This document shows, in pieces, positions 46,306 through 56,552 of a stretch of 64,000 bases of DNA. The notes under the pieces were generated by a model. The model did not search any database and was not told the DNA's origin. It worked only from the letters and a program-made list of their open reading frames with translations. A program made the position numbers and the translations under genes. Source of the DNA: Cystobacter fuscus DSM 2262 (lineage in GTDB: Bacteria; Myxococcota; Myxococcia; Myxococcales; Myxococcaceae); assembly GCF_000335475.2 (NCBI RefSeq), contig NZ_ANAH02000023.1, positions 1 through 64,000 on the forward strand, read 5' to 3'. How positions within the stretch are numbered: position 1 is the stretch's first letter; every line of letters begins with the position of its first letter.

Positions 46306-47226
46306 TTAGCGAATGGTGTAGTTCTTGCGGACGCTCGAGCCGTTGCGCTCCAGCTCGATTTCGATCCGCGAGGCTTCCTTCAGCTTGGTGTAGACCTCGA
46401 GGGCCTTCTCCGGGCTGTTGAGCTCGAAGCCGTTGATGCGCTTGATGACGTCGCCGTTCTGGACGCCAATCTTCGAGTAGATGGAGTCGGGGCGGATGGA
46501 GAAGAGCTTGAAGCCCTGCGCCTGACCGTCCTTGAAGGCCGGCACGATGCGCGCCTGCATGGCCACGTCGTTGAGGTTGGCCAGCGTGCGATCGATCTCC
46601 GTGCGGGGAATCTCGTAGTCGTTCTCGCCGGTGGCGCGGATGCCGTTGCCGAGGCCGGCGTTGGGCGTCTGCACGGGCGTGTTGGTGGGCAGGGGCGGCG
46701 GGGTGTACGCGGCCACGGCGGCGCCATCTCCCGGCTGGTTGTCGATGTACTCCTTGCGCCCGTTGTTGAGGACGATGACGCGCAGCCGCTCGATGTCGAT
46801 GACCTCGGCGGTGCTGCCCTCGATGGTGTCGCCCACCATATAGGTGTAGGACCGCTGGTTGTTCATGTCCTGGATGGACGACACGCTCCACAGCTTGTCG
46901 CTGGCCACCAGCGTGCCCAGCAGCTTCACCCGCAGGCTGCTCTTGACGGGCGCGGCGTTGGGATCCGCCATGGGCTGGGTGGGCTCGGTCACCACGGCGG
47001 GGGGCTCGGGAATCTTCACGCCCGTCAGCTCCGACATGCGCCGGATGTCCAGCGAGGCCAGCGTCTCGGTGGGCCGGGCCTTCTGCCGGGCCGCCACCTC
47101 ACCCGAGGGCAGGGGCATCAGGGCCGACTCGACGAACAGGTTCACCGTCTTCGCCGCCAGCAGCGCGACGAGCAGGATGAACACCAGGTTCACCGTCCAG
47201 AAGTACTTGCGGAAGAGGAGTTCCAT
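46306..47226 (-). CDS. gspC: Type II secretion protein GspC with PDZ domain
   Basis: This 306-aa protein has an inner-membrane helix (~8-28), the HR domain (~85-160) that binds GspD N0, a Pro-rich linker (~170-185), and a C-terminal PDZ domain (FKLFSIRPDSIYSKIGVQNG). It recruits substrates. The ATG at 47226 is fixed by the sigma-54 promoter 33-47 bp upstream; an upstream in-frame start would overlap that promoter. It is the first gene of the gsp operon proper. Confidence 0.88.
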   Translation of the reverse strand: MELLFRKYFWTVNLVFILLVALLAAKTVNLFVESALMPLPSGEVAARQKARPTETLASLDIRRMSELTGVKIPEPPAVVTEPTQPMADPNAAPVKSSLRVKLLGTLVASDKLWSVSSIQDMNNQRSYTYMVGDTIEGSTAEVIDIERLRVIVLNNGRKEYIDNQPGDGAAVAAYTPPPLPTNTPVQTPNAGLGNGIRATGENDYEIPRTEIDRTLANLNDVAMQARIVPAFKDGQAQGFKLFSIRPDSIYSKIGVQNGDVIKRINGFELNSPEKALEVYTKLKEASRIEIELERNGSSVRKNYTIR

Positions 47227-47258
47227 CTCACGTCCAGGAAAGGCCTGCCCGGGATTGA

Positions 47259-47273
47259 GCAAGTGGGGTGCCA
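47259..47273 (-). promoter_or_regulatory. Sigma-54 promoter of the gsp operon
   Basis: The minus strand reads TGGCAC-CCCAC-TTGC, an exact -24/-12 consensus (TGGCAC-N5-TTGC). Its -24 GG and -12 GC are correctly spaced. Transcription would start near 47,248, about 22 nt before the gspC ATG. An NtrC-type activator gene lies just upstream. Confidence 0.75.
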
Positions 47274-47324
47274 TCCACATTGGGGAGCGGGCAACCCGAG
47301 CCTTACAGCCAAGGTCTTGAAATC

Positions 47325-47334
47325 ATTCCGGAAT
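47325..47334. promoter_or_regulatory. Possible activator site upstream of the gsp promoter
   Basis: ATTCCGGAAT is a perfect 10-bp palindrome 52 bp upstream of the -24 element, a usual position for NtrC-type enhancer sites. A second short inverted repeat, GACA-AAA-TGTC, lies at 47,379-47,389. Which protein binds is inferred only. Confidence 0.35.
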
Positions 47335-47418
47335 AACTCGTCCGGCTGACACGGCCAGTCCTGGCTTCCGGGGCGCGAGACAAAATGTCAACGCGGCGGG
47401 AGGCGGCCTGACGCCCTG

Positions 47419-48831
<1,413 letters not shown>

Positions 48832-48853
48832 GGTGGGCGCGGTCCTGCAAGGC

Positions 48854-49849
48854 TCATTCCGTTTCCTCGCTCCCCAGCAGGGGTCCGCTCATGCGGCCGA
48901 GGTCCTCGCGGTTGACCTTGTCCAGGTTGAACTTGCGGGCGCTGGAGAGCATCCGGGTGAGGGTGGGCTCGAACTCGACGGGGCCCTCCTTCTTGAAGCG
49001 CAGGAAGTTGATGCGCGCCACGACGAAGTTCTTGAGGTAGGGGCTCTGCAGGCCGCGCGCCTTGAGGGCGTCCACCACGCCGGCCACGGTGTCGTCCAGC
49101 TCCAGCAGCCGGTCCGCGCGGGCCTCGCGCACCGCGAGCGCCTCGGGCATGGGCAGGGGGAGGAAGGCCTCGGCGCGCTTGACGAAGGGGTGGTAGGCGC
49201 CGCCGGAGAAGCGCGGTCGTTTCTCGTACGCGGCCCCGAGCGTGAGGAAGGCGGGCTCCTCGAAGAGGTGGGCGAAGTCCGTCTCGCGCCCGGCGCGCGC
49301 GCCGGTCAGGCCCCGGTGCATGCGGATGACCTCCAGGGAGCGCTCCTTGAGGTTGTGCGCCTTCTCCGTGTTGAGGGCGAGGATCTGATAGGCCACGTCC
49401 TCCTCGGGCAGCACCAGCGCCATGATGGCCTTGCCCCCCAGCAGCTTCGAGGCCTGGAGCCGGTGGTTGCCGTTGGGCGTCCAGTACCGGCCCTCCTTGC
49501 GGATGGCGATGATGGGATCCAGGAACCTGTCCAACCGCTCCATCGCCGAGGCGAGCCGCTTGACGTGGGGCTCGGACACGTCGCGCTGGTAGGGGGTGGG
49601 CTCCACCTTGTCGATCGGCAGGGCGGCGAGCACCACGGTGTGCGCCCCGAGCGGATCCCGGTAGAGGCCGACCACCTGGCCGCCGTCGGCGAGGATGCCC
49701 TGCACCAGCTCCGTCTCGGGGGCGTGCGCCTCGCTCACCACCTCGGCGGGGGTGAGGCCCTTGGAGGCGGGCTCGGCCTTCTTGCGGCGGGGCCGGCGCG
49801 TCGTGGTGGACGCACTGACTGCCTTCTTGCGCGGCGACTTGGCGGCCAT
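48854..49849 (-). CDS. ParB-like N-terminal domain protein
   Basis: This 331-aa protein starts with a basic Lys/Arg-rich leader (~1-30). A ParB/Srx-type domain is at ~75-155, with LPIDKVEPTPYQRDVSEPHV and the nucleotide-pocket motif PNGNHRLQASKLLG. It lacks a clear ParB helix-turn-helix, so it is not a standard chromosome-partition ParB; such domains bind CTP or ATP. The C-terminal half (~165-330) is helical and unrecognised. Its stop lies 22 bp before the response-regulator start, so the two probably share a transcript. GAGGGG precedes the ATG at 49849. Confidence 0.75.
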   Translation of the reverse strand: MAAKSPRKKAVSASTTTRRPRRKKAEPASKGLTPAEVVSEAHAPETELVQGILADGGQVVGLYRDPLGAHTVVLAALPIDKVEPTPYQRDVSEPHVKRLASAMERLDRFLDPIIAIRKEGRYWTPNGNHRLQASKLLGGKAIMALVLPEEDVAYQILALNTEKAHNLKERSLEVIRMHRGLTGARAGRETDFAHLFEEPAFLTLGAAYEKRPRFSGGAYHPFVKRAEAFLPLPMPEALAVREARADRLLELDDTVAGVVDALKARGLQSPYLKNFVVARINFLRFKKEGPVEFEPTLTRMLSSARKFNLDKVNREDLGRMSGPLLGSEETE

Positions 49850-50013
49850 GGGATGCCCCTCGAGCGGAAAACCCGCGGCATGCTTCCGCATCACGCGCGG
49901 GGAGTCATTGCCTGGTTTGTCCACTCGGGCGTCCCGGTGCCATGACGTGGTGCGTCAAGCGGGGAGGGTGGGGGTCTTCTCCACGCTGGGGGGGCGGGCA
50001 CGGGGCGAGTAAG

Positions 50014-51963
50014 ATGCGCGCCGCCATGCCTCCCAACCGTCGCGACCCCTCTCGCCATCCATCCACCACCTCCGCCCGGGCCCGGCCTCCCGTCGAGGAG
50101 AGCGAGGAGGACGTGGCGCCAGAGGAGCAGGAGGGGGACGCGCCGCCCTCCGACGGCGAGGGCTCCTTCGACGAGGAGCAGTCCTTCCAGGAGGAGGACG
50201 ACAATCCGGACGCCACGCGGGCCGGGCCGCCCCTGACGCTGGAGATCATCGAGGGGCCGGATCGGGGCCGGCGCAAGCGCTTCCAGGGCGTGCGCATGGT
50301 GATCGGCCGGGGCGTGGACTGCGAGCTGACGCTCGGGGACCAGTCCGTGTCGCGCCGCCACGTGGAGCTGGTGTACGGCGGCGAGACGGGGGTGATGTTG
50401 CGCGACCTGGTCAGCGGCAACGGCACCCGGGTGAATGACGAGCGCGTGGAGGAGGTGCGCCTCAACCACGACGACGTCATCACCATTGGCCGCACCAGCA
50501 TCCGCTTCGTCGACGAACTGGAGCGCATCCGGCGCAAGCGGCAGGAGGAGGAGGAGGCCGAGCGCAAGGAGAAGGAGGAGGCCGAGCGCCTCGCGCTCGA
50601 GGAGGAGGAGGCCCGGAAGAAGGCCGAGGAGGAGGAGGAAGCGGCGAAGAAGAAGGCCGAGGAAGAGGAGGAAGCGGCGAAGAAGAAGGCCGAGGAGGAG
50701 GCGGCCAAGGCGCTCCCCCCGAAGCCGCCCCCGCGCGACCCCTTGCGGCTGATGGTCGCGGGCGTGCTCGTGCTGGTGCTCGCGCTCATTGGCGGCGGGG
50801 TGCTCTTCCTCAAGCACGACTCCTCGGAGCCCGCCCCCCTCACGCAGAAGCAGATTCGCGCCCAGACCCTGTTGCAGGAGGCGCGCAACTCCTTCCGGCG
50901 CGGCGACTACGCGGAAGCGGTGGACCTGGCCGAGCAGGCCGACGGGCTCGCTCCGGGCATGGACGCGGAGAACTTCCTGGCGGCCGCTCGCAAGGAGCTG
51001 TCCATCGTGAAGGCCTTCGACGAGGTGCGCGCGCTCATGGGCGCCTTCGAGTTCGCCAAGGCGCGCGAGCTGCTCACGTCGACGCCTCCTGGCACCGCGG
51101 CGAAGACCGCGGAGGCGCGGGTGAAGCTCGAGGCCGAGCTGGCCAAGGCCGAGCTCGACTACCAGGTGAAGCAGGTGGAGGCCGCGCTGGAGGCCCGGGA
51201 CGTGACCACGGCGCACATGCTCATCTCCCGGCTGCCCGCTGATCGCCAGCCGCCCTACCTGGCCCGGGTGGCGGAGCTGGAGTCGGTGCTCGCCCAGGAA
51301 GCCGTGGACGCGGAGCTCCAGGAGAACAACCGCCGGGCCGCCGCCGCCCGTCAGGCCCAGGCCCAGCGCGAGGCGTTCGTCCTCGCCGCCTTCAGCCCCG
51401 TGCAGCAGCGCTTCGACGCGGGGGACTACGCGCGCGCGGTGCTCGAGTGTGACCGGGTCATCGAGCAGCACGCGGCCGACAAGGAGATCCGCGAGCGCGC
51501 CCGGCTGCTCAAGAAGCTCATCCCCCAGTTCGCCCGCTTCTACGAGGATGCCCAGCGCAAGGTGAGCTCCAACGCGCTGGAGTCCGCGGCGCGCCCCCTG
51601 CGCTCGGCGGCGGACCTCTACCGGCAGATCGGCTTCAAGGGCGCCGTGGGGGACACGATCCGCGGTCAGCTCGTGCAGTCCTCCGTGGTCGCGGGCAAGG
51701 CGGCCCTGGCGCGCAAGGATCTGCCCGGCGCGGCCGGTTTCTTCCAGGAGGCCGTGCGCCTCAACCCGGAGGATCCCCGGGCCCGGGAGGGACAGGCGGC
51801 CCTGCAGTCGCGGCTGGAGGACGTCTACCGGCAGGCCTACATGCAGCGGGATCGGGATCCCGAGCGCTCCCTGGAGACGTTCCGGATGATCTCCGAGCTG
51901 GCCGCCGAGGGCTCGGTACTGAAGATCCAGGCCGAGGAGCAACTTCGGGCGACGACCCCGTAG
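50014..51963 (+). CDS. FHA-domain membrane protein with TPR-like periplasmic region
   Basis: This 649-aa protein has an acidic N-terminus and an FHA domain at ~75-160 (VIGRGVDCELTLGDQSVSRRHV). A long charged helix of Glu/Lys/Ala repeats follows (~165-235), then one membrane helix (LMVAGVLVLVLALIGGGVLF, ~248). The ~380-residue C-terminal part consists of degenerate TPR-type helices. The FHA domain is cytosolic and the TPR region extracytoplasmic, suggesting phosphothreonine-dependent signalling across the membrane. The ATG at 50014 follows GGGGCGAG. It is divergent from the ParB-like gene and followed by the cyclic-nucleotide-domain gene. Confidence 0.82.
   Translation: MRAAMPPNRRDPSRHPSTTSARARPPVEESEEDVAPEEQEGDAPPSDGEGSFDEEQSFQEEDDNPDATRAGPPLTLEIIEGPDRGRRKRFQGVRMVIGRGVDCELTLGDQSVSRRHVELVYGGETGVMLRDLVSGNGTRVNDERVEEVRLNHDDVITIGRTSIRFVDELERIRRKRQEEEEAERKEKEEAERLALEEEEARKKAEEEEEAAKKKAEEEEEAAKKKAEEEAAKALPPKPPPRDPLRLMVAGVLVLVLALIGGGVLFLKHDSSEPAPLTQKQIRAQTLLQEARNSFRRGDYAEAVDLAEQADGLAPGMDAENFLAAARKELSIVKAFDEVRALMGAFEFAKARELLTSTPPGTAAKTAEARVKLEAELAKAELDYQVKQVEAALEARDVTTAHMLISRLPADRQPPYLARVAELESVLAQEAVDAELQENNRRAAAARQAQAQREAFVLAAFSPVQQRFDAGDYARAVLECDRVIEQHAADKEIRERARLLKKLIPQFARFYEDAQRKVSSNALESAARPLRSAADLYRQIGFKGAVGDTIRGQLVQSSVVAGKAALARKDLPGAAGFFQEAVRLNPEDPRAREGQAALQSRLEDVYRQAYMQRDRDPERSLETFRMISELAAEGSVLKIQAEEQLRATTP
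50614..50709 (+). repeat. 33-bp tandem repeat in the FHA/TPR gene
   Basis: Three tandem in-frame copies encode KKKAEEEEEAA-type units (first copy RKKAEEEEEAA, third shortened). The first two are full 33-bp units and the third is partial. Copy number may vary between strains, which would lengthen the charged helix between the FHA domain and the membrane helix. Confidence 0.6.
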
Positions 51964-52004
51964 TCAGGTGCGCTAGGGTCGCGCGCCAGCGCGGGAGGAG
52001 CCAG

Positions 52005-53351
52005 ATGAACGAGTCATCGTTGCGGGAACTGGGGTGGGATCTGCTGGAGGATCGGCAGTTCGAGCGGGCACTGGCGGTGTTCGCCGAGTCGGTGCGCCGG
52101 GTGCCCGCGGACCACCGCTCGCGGATGATGGCGGCGCGCTGCCTGTCGGAGCTGGGCGAGCGCGAGCGGGCCGTCACCGTGTACCACGCGTGCGCCGAGG
52201 GCCTGTTGCGGCGCGACTACCTGCTGTCCGCCATGGCGGCGTGCAAGCTGGGACTGGAGCTGGCGCCCCAGGAGCGGCGGCTGCGCGACACGCTGGTGCG
52301 GCTGCATGCGCGCGCCTCGCGCAGCGCGGCCGGGCGCGCCTCGGTGCCGCCGCCGCTGCCGCCCGAGACGCTCTATGACGGCAAGGTGGAGACGGACCTG
52401 ATGGGCATGGTGGGCGAGGAGCTGAGCGACCGCGCCATCGAGGTGCTCGCCGCGCCGGACCCCGGCGGCAGCGCCAACCCGGGAGACCGGCCCCCCCTGC
52501 CGCTCTTCGCCGAGCTGGAGCTGGAGGCCTTCATCGACCTGGTCACGCGCATGGGCTACCGCTCCATCAAGGCCGACGAGGTGGTGAGCGCCGAGAACGA
52601 CAGCCCCGACCGGCTGTACGTCCTCGTCGCCGGCAAGGCGGAGGTGACGCGGCAGGTGGGCGAGGAGGCCCGGACGCTGGGCTTCCTCGGGGGCGGCTCC
52701 ATCTTCGGCGAGCTGTCGCTGCTCACCGGCGCGCCCTCCACGGCCACCGTGACGGCCGTGGTGGACCTGGAGGTCTTCGAGGTGCGCCGCGAGCACCTCA
52801 ACGCGGTGGCCAAGAGCCACCCCTCGGTGCCGCAGGTGCTGGCGCAGTTCGCGCACAAGCGCATGGAGCGCAACCTCATCGCCACCTCGCCCCTGTTCCA
52901 GCCCATGCCCGAGTCCGAGCGCGCCGCGCTCCTGCAGCGCTTCGACTTCCGCGCCCTGCCGCCCGGCGAGAAGGTGCTGGTGGAGGGCGAGCACTCCCCG
53001 GGCCTCTTCCTCGTGCTGGCCGGCGAGCTGGTGGTGCAGAAGGAGGACCCCGCGGGTGGCACCGTGCGCCTGGGCGTGCTGCGCGAGGGCGAGGTGGCCG
53101 GGGAGATCTCCCTGCTCACGGGCCTGCGCGCCACGGCCACCGTGGTGGCCGCGCGCAAGACGGCCGCCGCCTTCCTCGCGCGCGCGGCCTTCCATGAGCT
53201 GGTGAAGCAGTACCCCCACATCCAGAAGTACCTCGAGCAGCTGTCCGACCGCCGGCTCAAGCAGATCGGCGAGGCGCTGCGGCCCGCGGAGATCCTCGAC
53301 GCGGACGAGCTGCTGGAAGTGGATGCGCCGGAGACCGGGAGCGTGGGATGA
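52005..53351 (+). CDS. TPR protein with two cyclic-nucleotide-binding domains
   Basis: This 448-aa cytosolic protein has N-terminal TPR-like helices (~1-105). Two cNMP-binding domains follow at ~175-290 (GGGSIFGELSLLTGAPSTATV) and ~310-420 (REGEVAGEISLLTGLRATATV). Each has the phosphate-binding cassette GE-(I/L)-S-LL-TG-x-x-x-x-A-T, although one of the two usual Arg contacts is Pro/Ser in the first. No DNA-binding or kinase domain is attached, so it is likely an adaptor. The stop overlaps the next gene as ATGA. Confidence 0.82.
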   Translation: MNESSLRELGWDLLEDRQFERALAVFAESVRRVPADHRSRMMAARCLSELGERERAVTVYHACAEGLLRRDYLLSAMAACKLGLELAPQERRLRDTLVRLHARASRSAAGRASVPPPLPPETLYDGKVETDLMGMVGEELSDRAIEVLAAPDPGGSANPGDRPPLPLFAELELEAFIDLVTRMGYRSIKADEVVSAENDSPDRLYVLVAGKAEVTRQVGEEARTLGFLGGGSIFGELSLLTGAPSTATVTAVVDLEVFEVRREHLNAVAKSHPSVPQVLAQFAHKRMERNLIATSPLFQPMPESERAALLQRFDFRALPPGEKVLVEGEHSPGLFLVLAGELVVQKEDPAGGTVRLGVLREGEVAGEISLLTGLRATATVVAARKTAAAFLARAAFHELVKQYPHIQKYLEQLSDRRLKQIGEALRPAEILDADELLEVDAPETGSVG

Positions 53352-53839
53352 CGTTGTCCCGAGGTCAGGTGTTGGGGGTGGTGCTGGCGCTGCTCGCCGC
53401 GGGTGCGGTGCTCGCCCTCTGGCCCCAGCAGGAGCCGGGGGTGAAGGACGCCATCACCCGGCGGGTGCTCCAGATGAGCGACGCCGCCGAGCGCAAGGAC
53501 ATGGCGGACCTGATGGACGGCGTGGCCGAGTCCTTCCGCTCGGAGCAGGGCTGGGACAAGCAGCAGCTCAAGGGCGTGTTGTTGGGGCAGGTGCTGCGCG
53601 GCCAGTGGGTGCGCGTCTTCGTGAAGGACCTGCATGTGACGGAGGTGTCTCCGAGCCAGGGCGACGTGCAGGTGAAGCTCATCTTCGGCCGCTCGGAGGC
53701 GGACACGCTGGAGAATCTGGCGCGCGACAGCGTGCTGAGCGCCTACCTCATCGAGGCCCGCTTCGATAAGCAGGCGGATGGGGTGTGGCGTGTGGTGAGC
53801 GCGAAGAACCGGAACCTGAGTCCCGGCGAGCTGTTCTAG
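53348..53839 (+). CDS. Membrane-anchored protein, unknown function
   Basis: This 163-aa protein has one N-terminal membrane helix (~6-25, QVLGVVLALLAAGAVLALWP) and an NTF2-like alpha/beta domain (~30-160) ending in VWRVVSAKNRNLSPGEL. No catalytic site is seen. The ATG overlaps the stop of the cyclic-nucleotide-domain gene (ATGA), so the two are coupled. Its stop shares the CTAG palindrome with the convergent TPR gene. Confidence 0.65.
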   Translation: MTLSRGQVLGVVLALLAAGAVLALWPQQEPGVKDAITRRVLQMSDAAERKDMADLMDGVAESFRSEQGWDKQQLKGVLLGQVLRGQWVRVFVKDLHVTEVSPSQGDVQVKLIFGRSEADTLENLARDSVLSAYLIEARFDKQADGVWRVVSAKNRNLSPGELF

Positions 53840-55446
53840 AGCCCGCCCACCTGGCGCAGCAGCGCGTCCGTCTCGGTCTTCCAGGATCGGGCCATGGCGG
53901 CCTGGCCCGAGTCCGTCAGGCGCTTCTCCACGTCCGCCGCCTTGCGCTGGAGCGCCTCGGGGGAGGTGCCCTGCTGGTGCGCGCGGCTCAGGCCCACGTA
54001 GTAGTGCTGGCAGCCCTGGGCGAACTCGCCCTCGGAGAAGAGCAGGCGGCCCATGGCCTCGTAGGCCTCGGGCAGCGCGCCCATTCCATTGTCCGGCGTC
54101 AACTCCGCGAGCAGGGGCCGGGCGCTGGCCGCGTCCCCGCGCGACAGCAGCAGCGCCGCCTTGGCGTACTGGGCGCGCGCCCGGCCCACGCCCTTCACCG
54201 CCAGGGCCCGATCGTACGCCTCCAGCGCGGCGTCCCCGCGGGCTAGCGCCTCCATCACCTCGCCCCGCGCGAGCCAGTAGCGCTCGTCCCGCTCCAGCGC
54301 GCCCACCTGCTGGCCCTCGCCGGCGGGCACCCGCACGTCGCGGAAGACGGCCGCGTAGGCATCCAGCAGCTTCAGCGCGCCCTCTCCGTCGCGCGCCTCG
54401 CGGAGCACCCGGGCCCCCTCGAGGTAGAGCAGGGGCGCGGTTCTCCGCCGCTCCACCGCCGCGAGGAAGGCCTCGCGAGCGCCCGCGTCCCCCCGCCGCG
54501 CCAGCGCCCGGGCGCGCAGGAAGAGGGCCTGGTACTCGTCCGGTGACGCGGCGAGTGCCTCCGCCGCGGCCTTGAGGGCCTCGTCGGGCCGCTCCTCCGC
54601 CAGCGCCAGCGCCGCGCGCACGCTCAGGGCCCGCGCCTTCAGGGGAGGGGAGAGCTCCTCCTCGCGCGAGAGCACGTCCGCCACCGTCTTCCGGGCCTCT
54701 TCCTGGCCCGTGCCCTGGTAGAGCCGGGCGAGCGCCAGCGACAGGCGCGCGCGCAGGTGCCAGGGGGAGGCGACCGTGGCCTTCTTGAAGGCCTCGGCGG
54801 CCTGGGCGGCCAGTCCCTCGTCGAGCAGGGCCTCCCCGTGGGCCTGGGCATAGCGCGGCTCCCTCCACGCCGCCTCGCTCGCCCGGGCGAAGGACTGCCG
54901 CGCCTCGGCGAGCCGGCCCCGGGTGAGCAGTACCTGCGCCTCGGCCAGGGCCAGCTTCGGGTTCTTCGCGCCCTGGGCCTGGAGCTCCTCCAGGTACTTC
55001 CCGGCCTCTTCCGTCTTCCCCTCGGCGAGCAGCAGCCGCGCGTGGGTGCCATAGCGCTCGCCCGAGCGCGAGTCCAACGCCTCGGCGCGGGCCTGGTGCT
55101 CGCGCGCCCGGGCCTGGGCCTCCGGCTGCTGGTGCTCCAGCCACAGTCGCGTGTTCACGTCGGCCGCCAGCGCCTGGGCATCCTTCTCCTGGTCGTCCAG
55201 GAGGAACAGGGCGTCCAGCTCCACCAGGGCCTGGCGCAGGTCCGCCGGGTTGTCGCGCACGGACAGGACGCGTGCCGTCTTCAGCCGTGTGTTCACATCC
55301 CGGCGCACCGAGCCCTGGTGCACGAGGTACGCCACCGCCCCCGCGAACAGCAGCGCCACCAGTCCCACCTGCAGGAGGGCGATCCGGAAGCTCTGCCGTC
55401 CCCGCCCTCCCCTCGGTCCACCAGGGGTTGCATTCGACGTGGCCAT
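53836..55446 (-). CDS. Membrane-anchored TPR protein
   Basis: This 536-aa protein has an N-terminal basic segment and one membrane helix (~21-43, FRIALLQVGLVALLFAGAVAYLV). The rest is a helical solenoid of tetratricopeptide repeats (alternating A-x(3)-G/A and Y-x-x-A patterns, for example ALLDEGLAAQAAEAFKKA and LARLYQGTGQEEARKTV). It is Ala/Arg-rich with few cysteines. Role unknown; TPRs bind partner proteins. It converges on the preceding gene, and the two TAG stops share one CTAG. Confidence 0.78.
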   Translation of the reverse strand: MATSNATPGGPRGGRGRQSFRIALLQVGLVALLFAGAVAYLVHQGSVRRDVNTRLKTARVLSVRDNPADLRQALVELDALFLLDDQEKDAQALAADVNTRLWLEHQQPEAQARAREHQARAEALDSRSGERYGTHARLLLAEGKTEEAGKYLEELQAQGAKNPKLALAEAQVLLTRGRLAEARQSFARASEAAWREPRYAQAHGEALLDEGLAAQAAEAFKKATVASPWHLRARLSLALARLYQGTGQEEARKTVADVLSREEELSPPLKARALSVRAALALAEERPDEALKAAAEALAASPDEYQALFLRARALARRGDAGAREAFLAAVERRRTAPLLYLEGARVLREARDGEGALKLLDAYAAVFRDVRVPAGEGQQVGALERDERYWLARGEVMEALARGDAALEAYDRALAVKGVGRARAQYAKAALLLSRGDAASARPLLAELTPDNGMGALPEAYEAMGRLLFSEGEFAQGCQHYYVGLSRAHQQGTSPEALQRKAADVEKRLTDSGQAAMARSWKTETDALLRQVGGL

Positions 55447-55561
55447 GGGCTCGCCTCCGAGGTTTTGAATGGTTTCAGATGGTGGGGGGTGTCACGATGG
55501 GTCGCTCGGAGATAGGCACGCTCCCTCGTGGCGGCAACGGGGGGGCGGCGAGAGGACATCC

Positions 55562-56533
55562 ATGGCGCTCTATACCCAACTCGACGCGGTGGCCCTCCAG
55601 CGGCTGGTGGATGCCTATGCGCTGGGCACCGTGCGGGAGCTGACGGGCATTCCCCAGGGCTCCATCAACAGCAACTTCCGCCTGGTGACGAGCTCGGGCC
55701 GTTACTTCGTGCGCCACACCACGGTGCGCTCCGCGGATGACCTGAACTTCGAGGCGGGACTGCTCGCGCTGCTCAACGCGTCACACTTCCCCTCGCCCCG
55801 GCTCGTCTCCACCCGCGACGGCTCGCCCTTCCTGGAACTGCAGGGCGGGCGCGTGGTCGTCTTCGCGTGGCTCGAGGGCGAGGAGCTCACGCGCGAGCGG
55901 CTCACCTCCGAGCACCTGGAGGCGTTGGGCGTGGAGCTGGGCAAGCTGCACCGCGTCGGGGCGTCCTACCTGGGCGTGCGCGCCAATCCCTACGGCCCGG
56001 AGGTGGTGCGCGGCTGGTTGAAGGGGCTCGAGCAGCACCCCGACGCGGAGCTGTCCGCCATCGCCCGGGAGCTGCACGGCCACCTCGCCCGCGCCGAGTC
56101 CCTGCGCGGGGGACAGGAGCCGCGCGGCGTCATCCACGCCGACATCTTCCTCGACAACGTGAAGTGGCTGGGGGAGCGGGTGAGCGCCCTCTTCGACTTC
56201 GAGATGGCATGCCAGGACGCGCTGACGCTGGACGTGGCCATCACCCTCAACGCGTGGTGCTTCGACTCGGGCCGCTACCGCCCGGAGCTGTGCCAGGGCC
56301 TCCTGCGCGGCTACCAGGTGCAGCGCACGCTCCTGCCCGCCGAGCGCGAGAGCCTCTATGGCCACGCGCTCTTCGGCGCGGTGCGCTACACCGCCAGTCG
56401 CATCCGCGACTTCCACCTGTCCGGCCTGCCGCCTGACAAATTGGCACCCAAGGACTTCCGCACCTACCTGGCCCGGGCGCGCGCCCTGCACCAGATGGGG
56501 CCCGAGGGGCTGCGCGCGCTCGTGGGTGTGTGA
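55562..56533 (+). CDS. thrB: Homoserine kinase-type phosphotransferase (ThrB/APH family)
   Basis: This 323-aa protein is of the aminoglycoside-phosphotransferase fold. The nucleotide loop GSINSNFRLVTSSG and the Lys-equivalent region VRHTTVR are followed by the catalytic loop GVIHADIFLDNVKW (HxD-x4-N). The DFG-equivalent is LFDFEMACQD. Length and motifs match ThrB type II, which phosphorylates homoserine in threonine synthesis. AGAGG precedes the ATG at 55562. No other thr gene is adjacent, so a different small-molecule substrate remains possible. Confidence 0.8.
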   Translation: MALYTQLDAVALQRLVDAYALGTVRELTGIPQGSINSNFRLVTSSGRYFVRHTTVRSADDLNFEAGLLALLNASHFPSPRLVSTRDGSPFLELQGGRVVVFAWLEGEELTRERLTSEHLEALGVELGKLHRVGASYLGVRANPYGPEVVRGWLKGLEQHPDAELSAIARELHGHLARAESLRGGQEPRGVIHADIFLDNVKWLGERVSALFDFEMACQDALTLDVAITLNAWCFDSGRYRPELCQGLLRGYQVQRTLLPAERESLYGHALFGAVRYTASRIRDFHLSGLPPDKLAPKDFRTYLARARALHQMGPEGLRALVGV

Positions 56534-56552
56534 GCGCGCGCGCCTGTCCGGC

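Noticed and set aside
47363-47391. TTGACA upstream of gspC as a sigma-70 promoter
   Set aside because: There is no -10 at 16-18 bp. The exact sigma-54 element nearer the gene explains expression better.
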